A DNA stretch of 64,000 nucleotides from positions 1 to 64,000 of the forward strand of contig NZ_JABBWV010000021.1 in NCBI RefSeq assembly GCF_012999535.1, written 5' to 3'. The notes beneath the pieces are model-generated. The model was not told the DNA's origin. It saw only the letters and a program-made list of their open reading frames with translations, and did no database searches. Source of the stretch: Microbispora sp. H11081. GTDB taxonomy: Bacteria > Actinomycetota > Actinomycetes > Streptosporangiales > Streptosporangiaceae. This document shows positions 27,754 to 36,941 of this stretch, one piece after another; the first letter of the stretch is position 1, and every line of letters begins with the position of its first letter. Both the position numbers and the translations under genes were made by a program.

Positions 27754-28899
27754 ATGCGGCGAGACCTCTTCGACGAGGAGCACGACCTCTTCCGCGAGAC
27801 CGTCCGTGAGTTCATGGCCCGCGAGGTCGTCCCCCACCACGCGCAGTGGGAGAAGGACGGCATCGTCCCCCGCGACGTGTGGAAGAAGGCCGGCGAGCTG
27901 GGCATGTTCGGCTTCTCCGTCCCCGAGGAGTACGGCGGCTCCGGGATCACCGACTTCCGCTACAACGTCGTGATCGTCGAGGAGATCATCAGGGTCGGCG
28001 CCTCCGGCCTCGGATTCGGCCTGCACAACGACATCATGGCGCCGTACCTGGTCGACCTTACCGACGACGAGCAGAAGCGGCGCTGGCTGCCCGGCTTCGC
28101 GTCCGGCGAGCTGATCACAGCCATCGGCATGACCGAGCCGGGAGCCGGCAGCGACCTGCAGGGCATCCGCACCACCGCCGTACGCGAGGGCGACCACTAC
28201 GTGGTGAACGGGCAGAAGACGTTCATCACCAACGGCATCAACTCCGACCTCGTCGTGGTCGTGACCAAGACCGACCCCGCGGCGGGCGCGCGCGGCACCT
28301 CGCTGCTGGTGGTGGAGCGCGGCATGGAGGGCTTCACCCGCGGCCGCAACCTGGAGAAGGTCGGCATGCACGCGCAGGACACCGCCGAGTTGTTCTTCGA
28401 GAACGTCCGGGTGCCGGTGTCCAACCTCCTCGGCGGCGAGGAGGGGCAGGGCTTCTTCCAGCTCATGAACAACCTGCCGCAGGAGCGGCTGTCGATCGCG
28501 GTGGCGGCCGTCGCCGCGGCCGAGACGGTGCTGGAGCAGACGATCGAGTACTGCCGCGACCGCACGGCCTTCGGCCGGAGCATCGGCAGGTTCCAGAACA
28601 CCCGGTTCCTGCTGGCCGAGCTGTCCACCGAGGTGGAGATCGCCCGCCACTACGTGGACAAGTGCGTACGCGCCCTCAACGCCGGGGAGCTGACGGCGGT
28701 GGACGCGGCCAAGGCCAAGTGGTGGACGACGGAGCTGCAGAACAAGGTCGTCGACCGGTGCGTCCAGCTCCACGGCGGCTACGGCTACATGCTGGAGTAT
28801 CCCGTCGCCAAGGCCTGGCTCGACAGCCGCGTGCAGACGATCTACGGCGGCACCACGGAGATCATGAAGGAGATCATCGGCCGCTCCTTCGGCTTCTGA
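27754..28899 (+). CDS. Acyl-CoA dehydrogenase
   Basis: 381 residues, standard family length. The ATG at 27754 has GGAAGG eight bases upstream. Motifs: VPEEYGGSGITDFRYNVV, the FAD/substrate segment IGMTEPGAGSDLQGIRTTA, KTFITNGINSDLVVVVTKTD and the C-terminal LHGGYGYMLEYPVAKAWLDS. The catalytic Glu region is YGGTTEIMKEIIGRSFGF. It oxidises an acyl-CoA in fatty-acid or branched-chain catabolism; chain length cannot be told. Divergent from surface protein C. Confidence 0.93.
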   Translation: MRRDLFDEEHDLFRETVREFMAREVVPHHAQWEKDGIVPRDVWKKAGELGMFGFSVPEEYGGSGITDFRYNVVIVEEIIRVGASGLGFGLHNDIMAPYLVDLTDDEQKRRWLPGFASGELITAIGMTEPGAGSDLQGIRTTAVREGDHYVVNGQKTFITNGINSDLVVVVTKTDPAAGARGTSLLVVERGMEGFTRGRNLEKVGMHAQDTAELFFENVRVPVSNLLGGEEGQGFFQLMNNLPQERLSIAVAAVAAAETVLEQTIEYCRDRTAFGRSIGRFQNTRFLLAELSTEVEIARHYVDKCVRALNAGELTAVDAAKAKWWTTELQNKVVDRCVQLHGGYGYMLEYPVAKAWLDSRVQTIYGGTTEIMKEIIGRSFGF

Positions 28900-28976
28900 G
28901 GACCTTCTGAGGACCTTCTGACGGCCTGCTGACGGGCTTCCGGCACGCTTTCCGGCGGCGCGAGCCGGGCGGCGGA

Positions 28977-29138
28977 TCAGCCCTGCTGCTGCCCCCAGAT
29001 CAGCAGCATGGCCACCACGAACACGACCATGACGCCCCCGTAGGCCACCGGGCCCAGCCGGAAGAACCGGCGCACCTTGTTCAGCAGCCAGGCGAACAGG
29101 AGCGCCAGGAAGACCAGAAGGATGAGTCCGGAGTCCAC
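28977..29138 (-). CDS. Small membrane protein (53 aa)
   Basis: GTG at 29138 gives a product with two hydrophobic segments (LILLVFLALLFAWLL and GGVMVVFVVAMLLIWG) joined by a basic loop NKVRRFFRLGPVAY. No strong ribosome site is visible; a 10-bp palindrome ACTGATCAGT lies immediately upstream. The two-helix pattern argues it is real. The function is unknown. Confidence 0.5.
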   Translation of the reverse strand: MDSGLILLVFLALLFAWLLNKVRRFFRLGPVAYGGVMVVFVVAMLLIWGQQQG

Positions 29139-29206
29139 ACTGATCAGTATGCGGCGGCCGTCCCGCCCCCGCGCGCCCGTCGGCACAACCGGGGCCGGGA
29201 GACGAC

Positions 29207-29983
29207 TCAGGGAGGGTCCTCGCTGCCTTCGAGGATGACCCGCGCGACCAGTTCCGGATCGTCGCTCATCGGCAGGTGGCCGCAGCCCCGCAGCAGCAGC
29301 GCCCGCTGCCCCGCCCACCGCGCCGCCCGTACGGCCTGGCGGCGCGGCAGCAGCCGGTCGCGCTCGCCCCAGGCAATCGTGACCGGCACCCTGGGCGGCG
29401 CGGGCGGCGCGATCCACGCCATCGAGTCCAGGGTCTCCTCGAAGCCCACGCAGTCGCGCAGCGCCGTCGCCGCCATGAGCACGGCCTCACGCGACAGCCG
29501 CTCGGGACGGGCCACGAGCAGGCCCATCGACACCGCCCTCCCCTCGTCCGTGCCGGACACGAGCGTGGGCAGCCCGTCGGCCCGCACCGCCAGCCGCAGC
29601 AGGCGCAGCACGGCCCGCGCGTACGCGTGCTCCGGCCGGGACCAGAACCCGGCGGGGGACAGCGCCACGGCCGTGCGGACGTCGGCCGAGGCCGCCAGGT
29701 CGAGCGCGATGTAACCGCCCAGCGAGTTGCCCGCGACGTGCGGCCGGCTCAGGCCGAGCCCGGTCCAGAACTCCCGCACCGCGCGGCCCAGCGTCTCCAC
29801 GTTGTACGGCGTGCCGTACGGCAGCGGCGGAGAGTCGCCGGAGCCGGGCAGGTCCACCGCGATGACGTCGTGCCGCTCGGCGAGCAGGTCGAGGACCGGC
29901 AGCCAGCCGTGCCGGTGGTGACCGATGCCGTGGAGGAGGACCAGCGGCGGGCCGCTGCCGCGGCGGTCGTGCGCGAGCTCCAT
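29207..29983 (-). CDS. Alpha/beta-fold hydrolase
   Basis: 258 residues. Oxyanion motif LLHGIGHHRHGW, nucleophile Ser in VAGNSLGGYIALDLA, acid in AWGERDRLLPRRQAV and catalytic His in GCGHLPMSDDPELVA. It is a generic esterase/lipase/haloalkane-type fold; the substrate cannot be assigned. No signal peptide, so cytoplasmic. Confidence 0.88.
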   Translation of the reverse strand: MELAHDRRGSGPPLVLLHGIGHHRHGWLPVLDLLAERHDVIAVDLPGSGDSPPLPYGTPYNVETLGRAVREFWTGLGLSRPHVAGNSLGGYIALDLAASADVRTAVALSPAGFWSRPEHAYARAVLRLLRLAVRADGLPTLVSGTDEGRAVSMGLLVARPERLSREAVLMAATALRDCVGFEETLDSMAWIAPPAPPRVPVTIAWGERDRLLPRRQAVRAARWAGQRALLLRGCGHLPMSDDPELVARVILEGSEDPP

Positions 29984-30131
29984 GCGTCCGAGTCAAGCAC
30001 CCGGGACGGCAGGAAAGAAGCGCGTGGCGCGCCGCGTCCGTCTTCGTCCGTCCTCGTCGGTCGACGCGGACTCGACATGTGCTGTTTACACGGGCCTGCA
30101 ATCATGTCCCGTCGCAACAGTCAAAGATGAA

Positions 30132-31070
30132 ATGAACGGACAAATGACCATCACCAAGGCCGAGGAGCACGCGGACCTCGCCGACCTGCCGGAACCTGAC
30201 GCCAAAGCCGGCGTCGTCGATCCGCCGGAACCTGACGCGAAAGCCGGTGTCGTCGATCTGCTGGAACGCAGCGGATCGGTCATCGTTCCCGTCGGCATCG
30301 CCCTCTACGCACTGCTCTACCTCGGCATCCAGCAGGTCTACGGGATCTTCAACATCAGCCCCGAGCAGGCCGGCATCGACCAGGCCACCATGTTCGGCCG
30401 CCTGGTGGGGACGCTGATCCTGCTCGTCATCGGCGGCGCGCTGATCGCGGGCGTCGCCGTGGCAGCCGTCTGGCTGCTCGACAAGGCCACCCTCGGCCAC
30501 CTGTCCCGCCTGATCCAGGCCCTACGCGAGCGCCCGTGGGCCGCCGCGGCCCTCGGCGCGCTCTGGTGCGGGGCGAGCTACTGGGGCTTCCTCGGCTACC
30601 TCGGGCTGGGCGAGGGCGCGTCGCTGGCCGCAACCGTGATCACCGCGGCGGTGATCGGCGCCCTGTCCTTCCTCGTGCCGTTCCGGCTGCTGCGCCGGCG
30701 TCCGTCCGGCCGCGCGGGCATGAAGATCGTGGTGGCCGCGTTCACCGGCATCGGGCTGGGCTTCGCGCTGATGGGACAGATGGAGAGCGACGCGATCGCC
30801 GTCGCGGAGAAGGGCAGGCCCGCGAGCCTGCTCCTGTCCATGGTGGGATTCCAGGACCAGTGGGTGGTGCTCAACGACCGCGAAAGCGGCAAGGTGCTGC
30901 GCGGCGGCGCCCAGGTGCTGCTGCTCGGCGAACGCGAGGGCACGTACGCGTTGTACGACTGCGAGCGCCAGGAGACCTTCCGCATCTCCATGGAGGCGAC
31001 CGTGCTGCGGCAGGTGACGCTCGAACCCGAACGGCCGGACGGATACAGCTGCATGAAGCAGGCCGGCTGA
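30132..31070 (+). CDS. Multispanning membrane protein of unknown function with N-terminal repeats
   Basis: 312 residues (an in-frame ATG at 30144 is an alternative). The cytoplasmic N-terminus carries two copies of PEPDAKAGVVD encoded by a near-exact ~36-bp repeat. About five membrane helices follow (for example SVIVPVGIALYALLYLGI, TLILLVIGGALIAGVAVAA, VVAAFTGIGLGFALMG). The C-terminal ~100-residue soluble domain has MVGFQDQWVVLNDRESGKVL and YALYDCERQETFRISM. I do not recognise the family. It ends at a terminator (31078). Confidence 0.75.
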   Translation: MNGQMTITKAEEHADLADLPEPDAKAGVVDPPEPDAKAGVVDLLERSGSVIVPVGIALYALLYLGIQQVYGIFNISPEQAGIDQATMFGRLVGTLILLVIGGALIAGVAVAAVWLLDKATLGHLSRLIQALRERPWAAAALGALWCGASYWGFLGYLGLGEGASLAATVITAAVIGALSFLVPFRLLRRRPSGRAGMKIVVAAFTGIGLGFALMGQMESDAIAVAEKGRPASLLLSMVGFQDQWVVLNDRESGKVLRGGAQVLLLGEREGTYALYDCERQETFRISMEATVLRQVTLEPERPDGYSCMKQAG

Positions 31071-31077
31071 CCTCGAC

Positions 31078-31102
31078 GCGCGCTCCCGGGCCGGGAGCGC
31101 GC
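31078..31102. terminator. Terminator hairpin between converging genes
   Basis: GCGCGCTCCC (31078-31087) pairs with GGGAGCGCGC (31093-31102); it sits eight bases past the membrane protein stop and before the stop of the converging phosphatase gene. Confidence 0.7.
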
Positions 31103-31141
31103 CTCCCCGCTCAGGCCGTGCCCGACACCCCCTGAGGCTCC

Positions 31142-33367
31142 CTAACGACCGCCGATCGGGATCTCGAACCAGACCGCCTTGCCTTCGCGGGTCGGGCGGG
31201 AGCCCCAGCGCCGGGCCAGCTGGTCGACGAGGTAGAGGCCGCGCCCGCCCTCGTCGTTCTCCCCCGCGCTGCGGATCCGGGGCAGGCGGAGATCCTGGTC
31301 GAAGACCTCGACCCAGACGGACTCCGCGCCCCTGCGCAGCCGCAGGGTGAACTCCTTGTCGCCGGTGATCTCCTCCTCGAAGCCCGGCACGTCCCACGAC
31401 TCGTCGAACGGCAGCGGCGGCCCGTCGAGCACCAGCTCGCGGCGCGGCACGCTGGCGCTGGCGGCGTGCAGGACCACGTTGGTGACGACCTCCGAGACGA
31501 GCAGGCAGGCCAGCTCCGCGCGTTCCTCAGGCACCTGCCACCCGTCGAAGGCCTCGGACGCCATCCGCCGCGCCTCACTCACCATGATCGGCTGGGCGGG
31601 GAACGTCCGCTCCTGCGACTGCAGCTCCGTACCGGCCGCGCGGACGACGAGGATGGCCATGTCGTCGTCGATCTCGCCGGGGACGGCGACCGTGGCCAGG
31701 TCGGCGATGCGCTCGACCGACTCCCCCGACGCCTTGGCCAGCTTCTCGCGAAGGATGCCGAGCGCCTCGTCGTCGTCGGGCGCGCTTGTGGAGGAGTCGC
31801 GTGGCGGCCTGCGGTCGACCAGGCCGTCGGTGTAGAGGAGGAGGGTCGCGCCCGGAGGCAGGACTATCGTCTCCTCCTTGTAGACCAGGTCGGCGTGCAC
31901 GCCCTTGGCCCGCACGCCCAGGGGCTGGCCGACCTCGTTGATCTCCAGGTCCTTGACCTCGCCGTCCACCATCAGCAGCGGCGGCGCATGGCCCGCGTTG
32001 GCGAACGACAACTGCCTCGACCACGCGTCGTACACCATGTATTGGCAGGTGACGATCGGCGGGTTGGTGATGTCGGCGCCGAAGTCGTCATGCTCCGGCG
32101 AGGCCACCACCCGGGTCCACTCGTCCAGGCGGGCGAGGATGTCTGCAGGCGACTTGTCGTCCTGCGCGAAGGCCCGCAACGCGGCCCTGAGCTGGCCCAT
32201 GACCGCCGCCGCCTTGGCCCCTCGGCCCTCGACGTCGCCGATCACGATGCCGACCCGGCCGGCCGACAGCGGGATCACGTCGTACCAGTCGCCGCCCACC
32301 TGGGTCTGGATGCCCTGGCCGTGCGAGGCAAGCGGCGCCGCTGGGTAGTAGCGGACGGCGATCTCCAGGCCGTCCAGCGTGGGCAACTGGCGCGGGAGCA
32401 GATGCTTCTGGAACGACTCGGCGGTGTGCCGCTCCTCCTCGAACAGCAGCGCGTTGTCGACGGCGAGCGCGACACGGGTGGCGATGGCGCCGACGAAGTC
32501 GCGGTCGAAGGTGTCGTAGTGGGGCGAGTGCCGGCTCGTGAGGTTCGACATGGCGAGGCACATCAGCCCGAGCGTCTCGCCGCGCACGCAGAGCGGGGCG
32601 ACGATGACCGAGGTCATCCCGAGCTCGCCGCACAGCCGGGCCGCGCCCTCGCTCGGAGCCGGGTAGCTGACCTGGGAGAAGTCCTCGATCAGGATCGTCT
32701 CCTGGCGGCGCAGCGCGGCCTCGGCGTAGTGCCCCAGCGGGTATCTGATGTCCGCGCCCACCGGGCGCCACGTGTCCGGCGGCGGCGCCCAGCCGTTCAC
32801 GTGGCTGGAGACCTTCCGCACCAGACGGTCGCCCTCGACGAGTTCGATGAAGCAGTGGTCGGCGAACTGCGGGACGAGCATCTCGGCGACCCGGTCGAGC
32901 GTCTCCTCGACGTACAGGGAACTGGCGAGGCGCTCGCCGACCCGCTCGAGCAGGCCGAAGCGGTCCTTCTCGCGCTCGTTGCTGCGCATCGCCTCGCGCG
33001 CGGTGATCACGATGCCGGCCACCGAGCCTGAGGGGTGCCGCAGCGGCACGGCCTGCGCGCGCACGTAGATCATCGTGCCGTCGGCGCGGGCCACGTCGAA
33101 CGTGCCCTCCCAGACGTTGCCGCGCAGCACGTGCTTGGCCAGTTCGGCCGCGATCGGATGGTCCTTCTCCGGGATCCCGAGGGTGAGCAGCGACTCCTTG
33201 CCGGTGGGCGCGCCCACCCGGCCGAACAGCTGCTCGGCGAAGGGATTCCAGTACAGGACGTTGCTGAAGCGGTCCGTCACGACCACGGCCATCTCCGCCT
33301 GGTCGAGGACGGATCCGGCGGAAAGGTGGTCGTCGGCGTCCTGTGACAGATCTCCCCATCGCCTCAT
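31142..33367 (-). CDS. PAS-GAF-SpoIIE phosphatase with C-terminal anti-sigma-type ATPase domain
   Basis: 741 residues. A PAS domain (about 18-125, VVVTDRFSNVLYWNPFAEQL), GAF domain (about 140-310) and SpoIIE/PP2C phosphatase (about 345-560) come first. The phosphatase metal sites are in GGDWYDVIPL, IGDVEGRGAKAAAVMGQ and YTDGLVDRR. The C-terminal HATPase_c of the RsbW/SpoIIAB kind has VSEVVTNVVLHA and DEGGRGLYLVDQL. The family regulates sigma-B-like partner switching: the phosphatase dephosphorylates STAS antagonists and the ATPase domain acts as kinase/anti-sigma. A STAS protein lies at 46.2 kb, but no direct link is shown. Soluble sensor. Confidence 0.92.
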   Translation of the reverse strand: MRRWGDLSQDADDHLSAGSVLDQAEMAVVVTDRFSNVLYWNPFAEQLFGRVGAPTGKESLLTLGIPEKDHPIAAELAKHVLRGNVWEGTFDVARADGTMIYVRAQAVPLRHPSGSVAGIVITAREAMRSNEREKDRFGLLERVGERLASSLYVEETLDRVAEMLVPQFADHCFIELVEGDRLVRKVSSHVNGWAPPPDTWRPVGADIRYPLGHYAEAALRRQETILIEDFSQVSYPAPSEGAARLCGELGMTSVIVAPLCVRGETLGLMCLAMSNLTSRHSPHYDTFDRDFVGAIATRVALAVDNALLFEEERHTAESFQKHLLPRQLPTLDGLEIAVRYYPAAPLASHGQGIQTQVGGDWYDVIPLSAGRVGIVIGDVEGRGAKAAAVMGQLRAALRAFAQDDKSPADILARLDEWTRVVASPEHDDFGADITNPPIVTCQYMVYDAWSRQLSFANAGHAPPLLMVDGEVKDLEINEVGQPLGVRAKGVHADLVYKEETIVLPPGATLLLYTDGLVDRRPPRDSSTSAPDDDEALGILREKLAKASGESVERIADLATVAVPGEIDDDMAILVVRAAGTELQSQERTFPAQPIMVSEARRMASEAFDGWQVPEERAELACLLVSEVVTNVVLHAASASVPRRELVLDGPPLPFDESWDVPGFEEEITGDKEFTLRLRRGAESVWVEVFDQDLRLPRIRSAGENDEGGRGLYLVDQLARRWGSRPTREGKAVWFEIPIGGR

Positions 33368-33486
33368 GCCACGACCGTCCCTTGACGAGGTGGGTTCGCT
33401 ATGCCGGGCACGGGCGCTCCTGCGAAGGCTGGGTCGCGAGAAATGAATGACTCCCTAGGGGATTCAACCAGGCACAACTCATTCCG

Positions 33487-34191
33487 TCATCGTCTGGTGA
33501 CAAAAACGTGCGAGGCGACGTCCCTCGGAAGATCCGCGGTCGTGGTCCCCACCTCACCATCACCTGTCACCGTCACACCGTTGTCGCTGGCCGCGAGCGT
33601 GACCTCGCGTCCGGGTTGTATCCCGACTTGCTTGAGTTTAAGCATCAGGACCGGGTCGCTTTGCACTTGTTCGCTGATGCGGCGCACTACAACGGGCACG
33701 GGAGCCTGTCCCGCGAGGGTCACCATGGGCGACACCATCTCTTCTCCGGTCGAACCGGGCGGCGACACGCCGAGCTCGTCGAGGCCGGGGATCGGGTTGC
33801 CGTGCGGGCACACCCGGGGGTTCTTCAGCAGGTTCACGAGCCGGGTCTCGACCGACTCCGACATCACGTGCTCCCACCGGCACGCCTCGATGTGGACCTC
33901 CTCCCACGGCATGCCGATCACCTGGGTCAGCAGGCACTCCGCGAGGCGGTGCTTGCGCATGACCCGGATGGCGAGCGTGCGGCCCAGCTCGGTCATGCTG
34001 AGGTGCCTGTCTCCCTCAACCTTGACCAGGCCGTCGCGTTCCATGCGGGCCACTGTCTGGCTGACGGTCGGGCCGCTCTGCTGCAGGCGCTCTGCGATGC
34101 GCGCGCGGAGCGGGACGATGCCCTCCTCTTCGAGTTCGAAGATCGTGCGAAGGTACATCTCAGTCGTATCGATCAGGCCGTGTGCGGTCAA
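33487..34191 (-). CDS. ideR: DtxR/IdeR-type metal-dependent repressor
   Basis: 234 residues, TTG start at 34191 with GGAGGAGC upstream. The N-terminal winged helix (VDTTEMYLRTI-like TTEMYLRTIFELEEEG, recognition region SGPTVSQTVARMERDGL) is followed by the dimerisation/metal domain with MRKHRLAE and EACRWEHVMSESVE. This preserves the Met, Cys, Glu and His residues of both iron sites. A C-terminal SH3-like domain is present. With Fe2+ it represses iron-uptake genes and is a global iron regulator in actinomycetes (DmdR1, IdeR). I see no obvious iron box next to it. Divergent from udgX. Confidence 0.92.
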   Translation of the reverse strand: MTAHGLIDTTEMYLRTIFELEEEGIVPLRARIAERLQQSGPTVSQTVARMERDGLVKVEGDRHLSMTELGRTLAIRVMRKHRLAECLLTQVIGMPWEEVHIEACRWEHVMSESVETRLVNLLKNPRVCPHGNPIPGLDELGVSPPGSTGEEMVSPMVTLAGQAPVPVVVRRISEQVQSDPVLMLKLKQVGIQPGREVTLAASDNGVTVTGDGEVGTTTADLPRDVASHVFVTRR

Positions 34192-34266
34192 AGCTCCTCC
34201 AGTGCCACAACGATGCTACGACCTCCCCCGTGTTCGCAGCCGACCCTATTGGGGAAGCGACCCAGG

Positions 34267-34878
34267 ATGGGAAACATCGGAGCGCAGCGATTCCTTCCGG
34301 AGGAAACCAGCCTGCCCGCTCTGAGGGAGGCCGCGCGGCACTGCGAGGGCTGCGATCTCTACCGCGCCGCCACCCAGACGGTTTTCGGCGAAGGCGTCCC
34401 CGATGCGCGTTTCATGCTGGTCGGCGAGGAGCCGGGCGACCAGGAGGACCGCGCCGGCACGCCGTTCGTCGGGCCGGCGGGGCGCCTGCTCGACAAGGCG
34501 CTCGAGGAGGCCGGCGTCGAGCGCGAGGCGGTGTACGTGACCAACGCGGTCAAGCACTTCAAATACGAGCCGCGCGGCAAACGCCGGATACACAGGACGC
34601 CCACCGTGGGAGAGATCAACGCCTGCCGGCCCTGGCTTGAGGCCGAGATGAGCCTGGTGGACCCGGAGGTGACCGTGGTGCTGGGGGCGACCGCCGCCAG
34701 GGCCCTGCTGGGCCCGGACTTCCGCGTCACCAGGCACAGGGGAGAGCCGGTCCCCCGGCGCGAGGGCGCCTTCTACGTGGCGACGATCCACCCCTCGGCG
34801 ATCCTGCGCTCACCCGACAGGGACGAGGCCTACTCCGGCTTCCTCACCGATCTCCGGGTCGCGGCCGGGCTGCTCTGA
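34267..34878 (+). CDS. udgX: Uracil-DNA glycosylase-superfamily protein UdgX
   Basis: 203 residues. Motif A GEEPGDQEDRAGTPFVGPAG and the diagnostic R-loop KRRIH with His109 mark the UdgX type. Known UdgX proteins flip uracil out of DNA and form a covalent His-deoxyribose adduct instead of releasing an abasic site. The iron-sulfur cysteines are CEGC (26, 29) and Cys120. The place of family 4's remaining Cys (VKC) is His97 here (VKHF). The C-terminal motif is ATIHPSAILRS. It starts ATG 34267 and ends three bases before the stop of converging pdxH. Confidence 0.92.
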   Translation: MGNIGAQRFLPEETSLPALREAARHCEGCDLYRAATQTVFGEGVPDARFMLVGEEPGDQEDRAGTPFVGPAGRLLDKALEEAGVEREAVYVTNAVKHFKYEPRGKRRIHRTPTVGEINACRPWLEAEMSLVDPEVTVVLGATAARALLGPDFRVTRHRGEPVPRREGAFYVATIHPSAILRSPDRDEAYSGFLTDLRVAAGLL

Positions 34879-34881
34879 TCG

Positions 34882-35562
34882 TCATGGGGCCAGCCGCTCC
34901 AGCCGCCACGTCCCGCCGGTCCGCCGGTAGCGGAGCCGGTCGTGCATGCGGTCGGTCTGGCCCTGCCAGAACTCCACCTCCGCGGGCACCACCCGGAAGC
35001 CGCCCCAGAAGTCGGGCAGCGGCGGGTCCTGCGGCCAGCGGGCGGCCAGTTCCCGGAACCTGGCGTCGAGCCACTCCCTCGACTCCACGACCGCCGACTG
35101 CCGGGAGGCCCACGCGCCGATGCGGGAGCCGTACGGGCGAGAGTGGAAGTAGGCGGCGCTTTCCTCGCGCGGGAGCCGTACGACGGAGCCCTCCACCCGG
35201 ATCTGCCGCCTGATGGGATGCCACGGGAACAACAGACAGGCACGCGGGTTCTCCGCGAGGTCGCGGCCCTTGCGAGACTCGTAGTTGGTGAAGAAGACGA
35301 AACCACGCTCGTCGAATTCCTTGAGGAGGACGGTGCGTGCGGAGGGACGGCCCCCGGCGGAACTGGTGGCGACGACCATGGCGTTCGGCTCCGGCAGGCC
35401 CGCGGCGACGGCGTCCGCGAACCACAGCGCGAACTGCGTCACCGGGTCGGCCGCCATACCGGATTCGAGCAGGGGCTCACCTTCGTAACTGTGCCGGAGC
35501 CCCGGGAGGTGCGATGCGCTGTCCACGGAAAGGTATTCTCGCGTGTTCGGCGTACGTCTCAC
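34882..35562 (-). CDS. pdxH: Pyridoxamine/pyridoxine 5'-phosphate oxidase
   Basis: 226 residues. It uses FMN and O2 to make pyridoxal 5'-phosphate in the salvage pathway. Motifs: MVVATSSAGGRPSARTVLLK (FMN phosphate), FFTNYESRKGRDLAENP, SRPYGSRIGAWASRQS and the C-terminal EFWQGQTDRMHDRLRY followed by WRLERLAP. This is the full family layout. The start is placed at 35562, giving MRRTPNTREYLSVDS. Cytoplasmic dimer expected. Confidence 0.95.
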   Translation of the reverse strand: MRRTPNTREYLSVDSASHLPGLRHSYEGEPLLESGMAADPVTQFALWFADAVAAGLPEPNAMVVATSSAGGRPSARTVLLKEFDERGFVFFTNYESRKGRDLAENPRACLLFPWHPIRRQIRVEGSVVRLPREESAAYFHSRPYGSRIGAWASRQSAVVESREWLDARFRELAARWPQDPPLPDFWGGFRVVPAEVEFWQGQTDRMHDRLRYRRTGGTWRLERLAP

Positions 35563-35696
35563 TCGGTGCCCCCCACCAGGGGGAACTCCGTTCGGCAGGG
35601 CCGGGGGCGCGACAGTCCGGCGCTGCGGGTTAAATTGACCCGCCGGTATCTCGACATCAAGGCTCTGGACTTCACAAGAGAGGGAGGCGGCCGAGA

Positions 35697-36803
35697 ATGT
35701 CCGACTTCAAACCCGGGCTCGAAGGCGTGGTGGCGTTCGAGACCGAGATCGCGGAACCGGACAAAGAAGGGGGCGCCCTGCGTTATCGGGGCGTCGACAT
35801 CGAAGAGCTCGTAGGCAACGTCTCCTATGGACACGTCTGGGGCCTGCTCGTCGACAACTCGTTCCAGCCGGGTCTTCCCCCGGCGGAGCCGTACCCCGTT
35901 CCCGTCCATTCCGGCGACATCCGAGTAGACGTACAGAGTGCGCTGGCCATGCTGGCGCCCACCTACGGCTTCAGGCCGCTGCTCGACATCGACGACGACC
36001 AGGCCCGCGACGATCTCGCACGCGCCTCGGTCACCGCGTTGTCGTTCGTCGCGCAGTCTGCCCGCGGCCTGGGACTGCCCATGGTGCCGCAGAAGCGCGT
36101 GGACGAGGCCGAGAGCATCGTCGAGCGCTTCATGGTCCGCTGGCGCGGTGAGCCCGATCCGAAGCACGTGAAGGCCATCGACGCGTACTGGACGTCCGCG
36201 GCGGAGCACGGCATGAACGCCTCGACGTTCACCGCCCGTGTGATCGCCTCCACCGGCGCCGACGTGGCGGCCGCCCTGTCGGGCGCGGTCGGCGCGATGT
36301 CCGGCCCGCTGCACGGCGGCGCGCCGGCGCGGGTGCTGCACATGATCGAGGGCGTCGAGAAGATGGGCGACGCGCGCAAGTACGTCCAGAGCGAGCTGGA
36401 CAAGGGCCAGCGGCTCATGGGCTTCGGCCACCGGGTCTACCGGGCCGAGGACCCGCGCGCCCGCGTGCTGCGGCGTACGGCCAAGGAGCTCGGCGCGCCG
36501 CGCTACGAGGTCGCCGCCGCGCTGGAGACCGCCGCGCTGGAGGAGTTGCACGCCCGCAAGCCCGACCGGGTCCTCGCGACCAACGTGGAGTATTGGGCCG
36601 CGGTCGTGCTCGACTTCGCCGACGTGCCGTCGAACATGTTCACCTCGATGTTCACCTGCGCCAGGACCGCCGGCTGGGCCGCCCACATCCTGGAGCAGAA
36701 GCGCACGGGCAGGCTGGTCCGCCCCAGCGCGAACTACGTGGGCCCGAAGCAGCGCTCGATCAACGAGGTGCCCGGCGCGTCCGAGGTCGTCGGCAAGGTC
36801 TGA
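35697..36803 (+). CDS. Citrate synthase (second, CitA-like type)
   Basis: 368 residues, ATG with GGGAGGCGG upstream. Condenses oxaloacetate and acetyl-CoA. Catalytic segments: EHGMNASTFTARVIASTGAD, SGPLHGGAPARVLHMIEG (His), GFGHRVYRAEDPRA and the Asp region VVLDFADVPSNMFT. It is shorter at the N-terminus than the ~430-residue type I enzymes, as in the second citrate synthase of Streptomyces. Divergent from pdxH, with serC further downstream. Confidence 0.93.
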   Translation: MSDFKPGLEGVVAFETEIAEPDKEGGALRYRGVDIEELVGNVSYGHVWGLLVDNSFQPGLPPAEPYPVPVHSGDIRVDVQSALAMLAPTYGFRPLLDIDDDQARDDLARASVTALSFVAQSARGLGLPMVPQKRVDEAESIVERFMVRWRGEPDPKHVKAIDAYWTSAAEHGMNASTFTARVIASTGADVAAALSGAVGAMSGPLHGGAPARVLHMIEGVEKMGDARKYVQSELDKGQRLMGFGHRVYRAEDPRARVLRRTAKELGAPRYEVAAALETAALEELHARKPDRVLATNVEYWAAVVLDFADVPSNMFTSMFTCARTAGWAAHILEQKRTGRLVRPSANYVGPKQRSINEVPGASEVVGKV

Positions 36804-36878
36804 GCCCCCGCGTGGGTCAGGCCCAGCGGCGCGCAGAACGCTCCGAGACGCCGCCGGGCCACCCCGCGTACATAGAAC

Positions 36879-36904
36879 GGCCCGTCCCCGCCCGGGGGCG
36901 GGCC
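36879..36904. terminator. Terminator between citrate synthase and the receptor-like gene
   Basis: 11-bp stem (36879-36889 with 36894-36904, one G-T pair), followed on the plus strand by TTC. It is in the space between two converging genes. Confidence 0.65.
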
Positions 36905-36941
36905 TTCGCCGTCTCAGGACGCCCTGTCCGGCGTCGCGGCG

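Noticed and set aside
34192-34266. Looked for an iron box (DtxR/IdeR operator) between ideR and udgX
   Set aside because: No TTAGGTTAGGCTAACCTAA-like sequence is present in the divergent gap.
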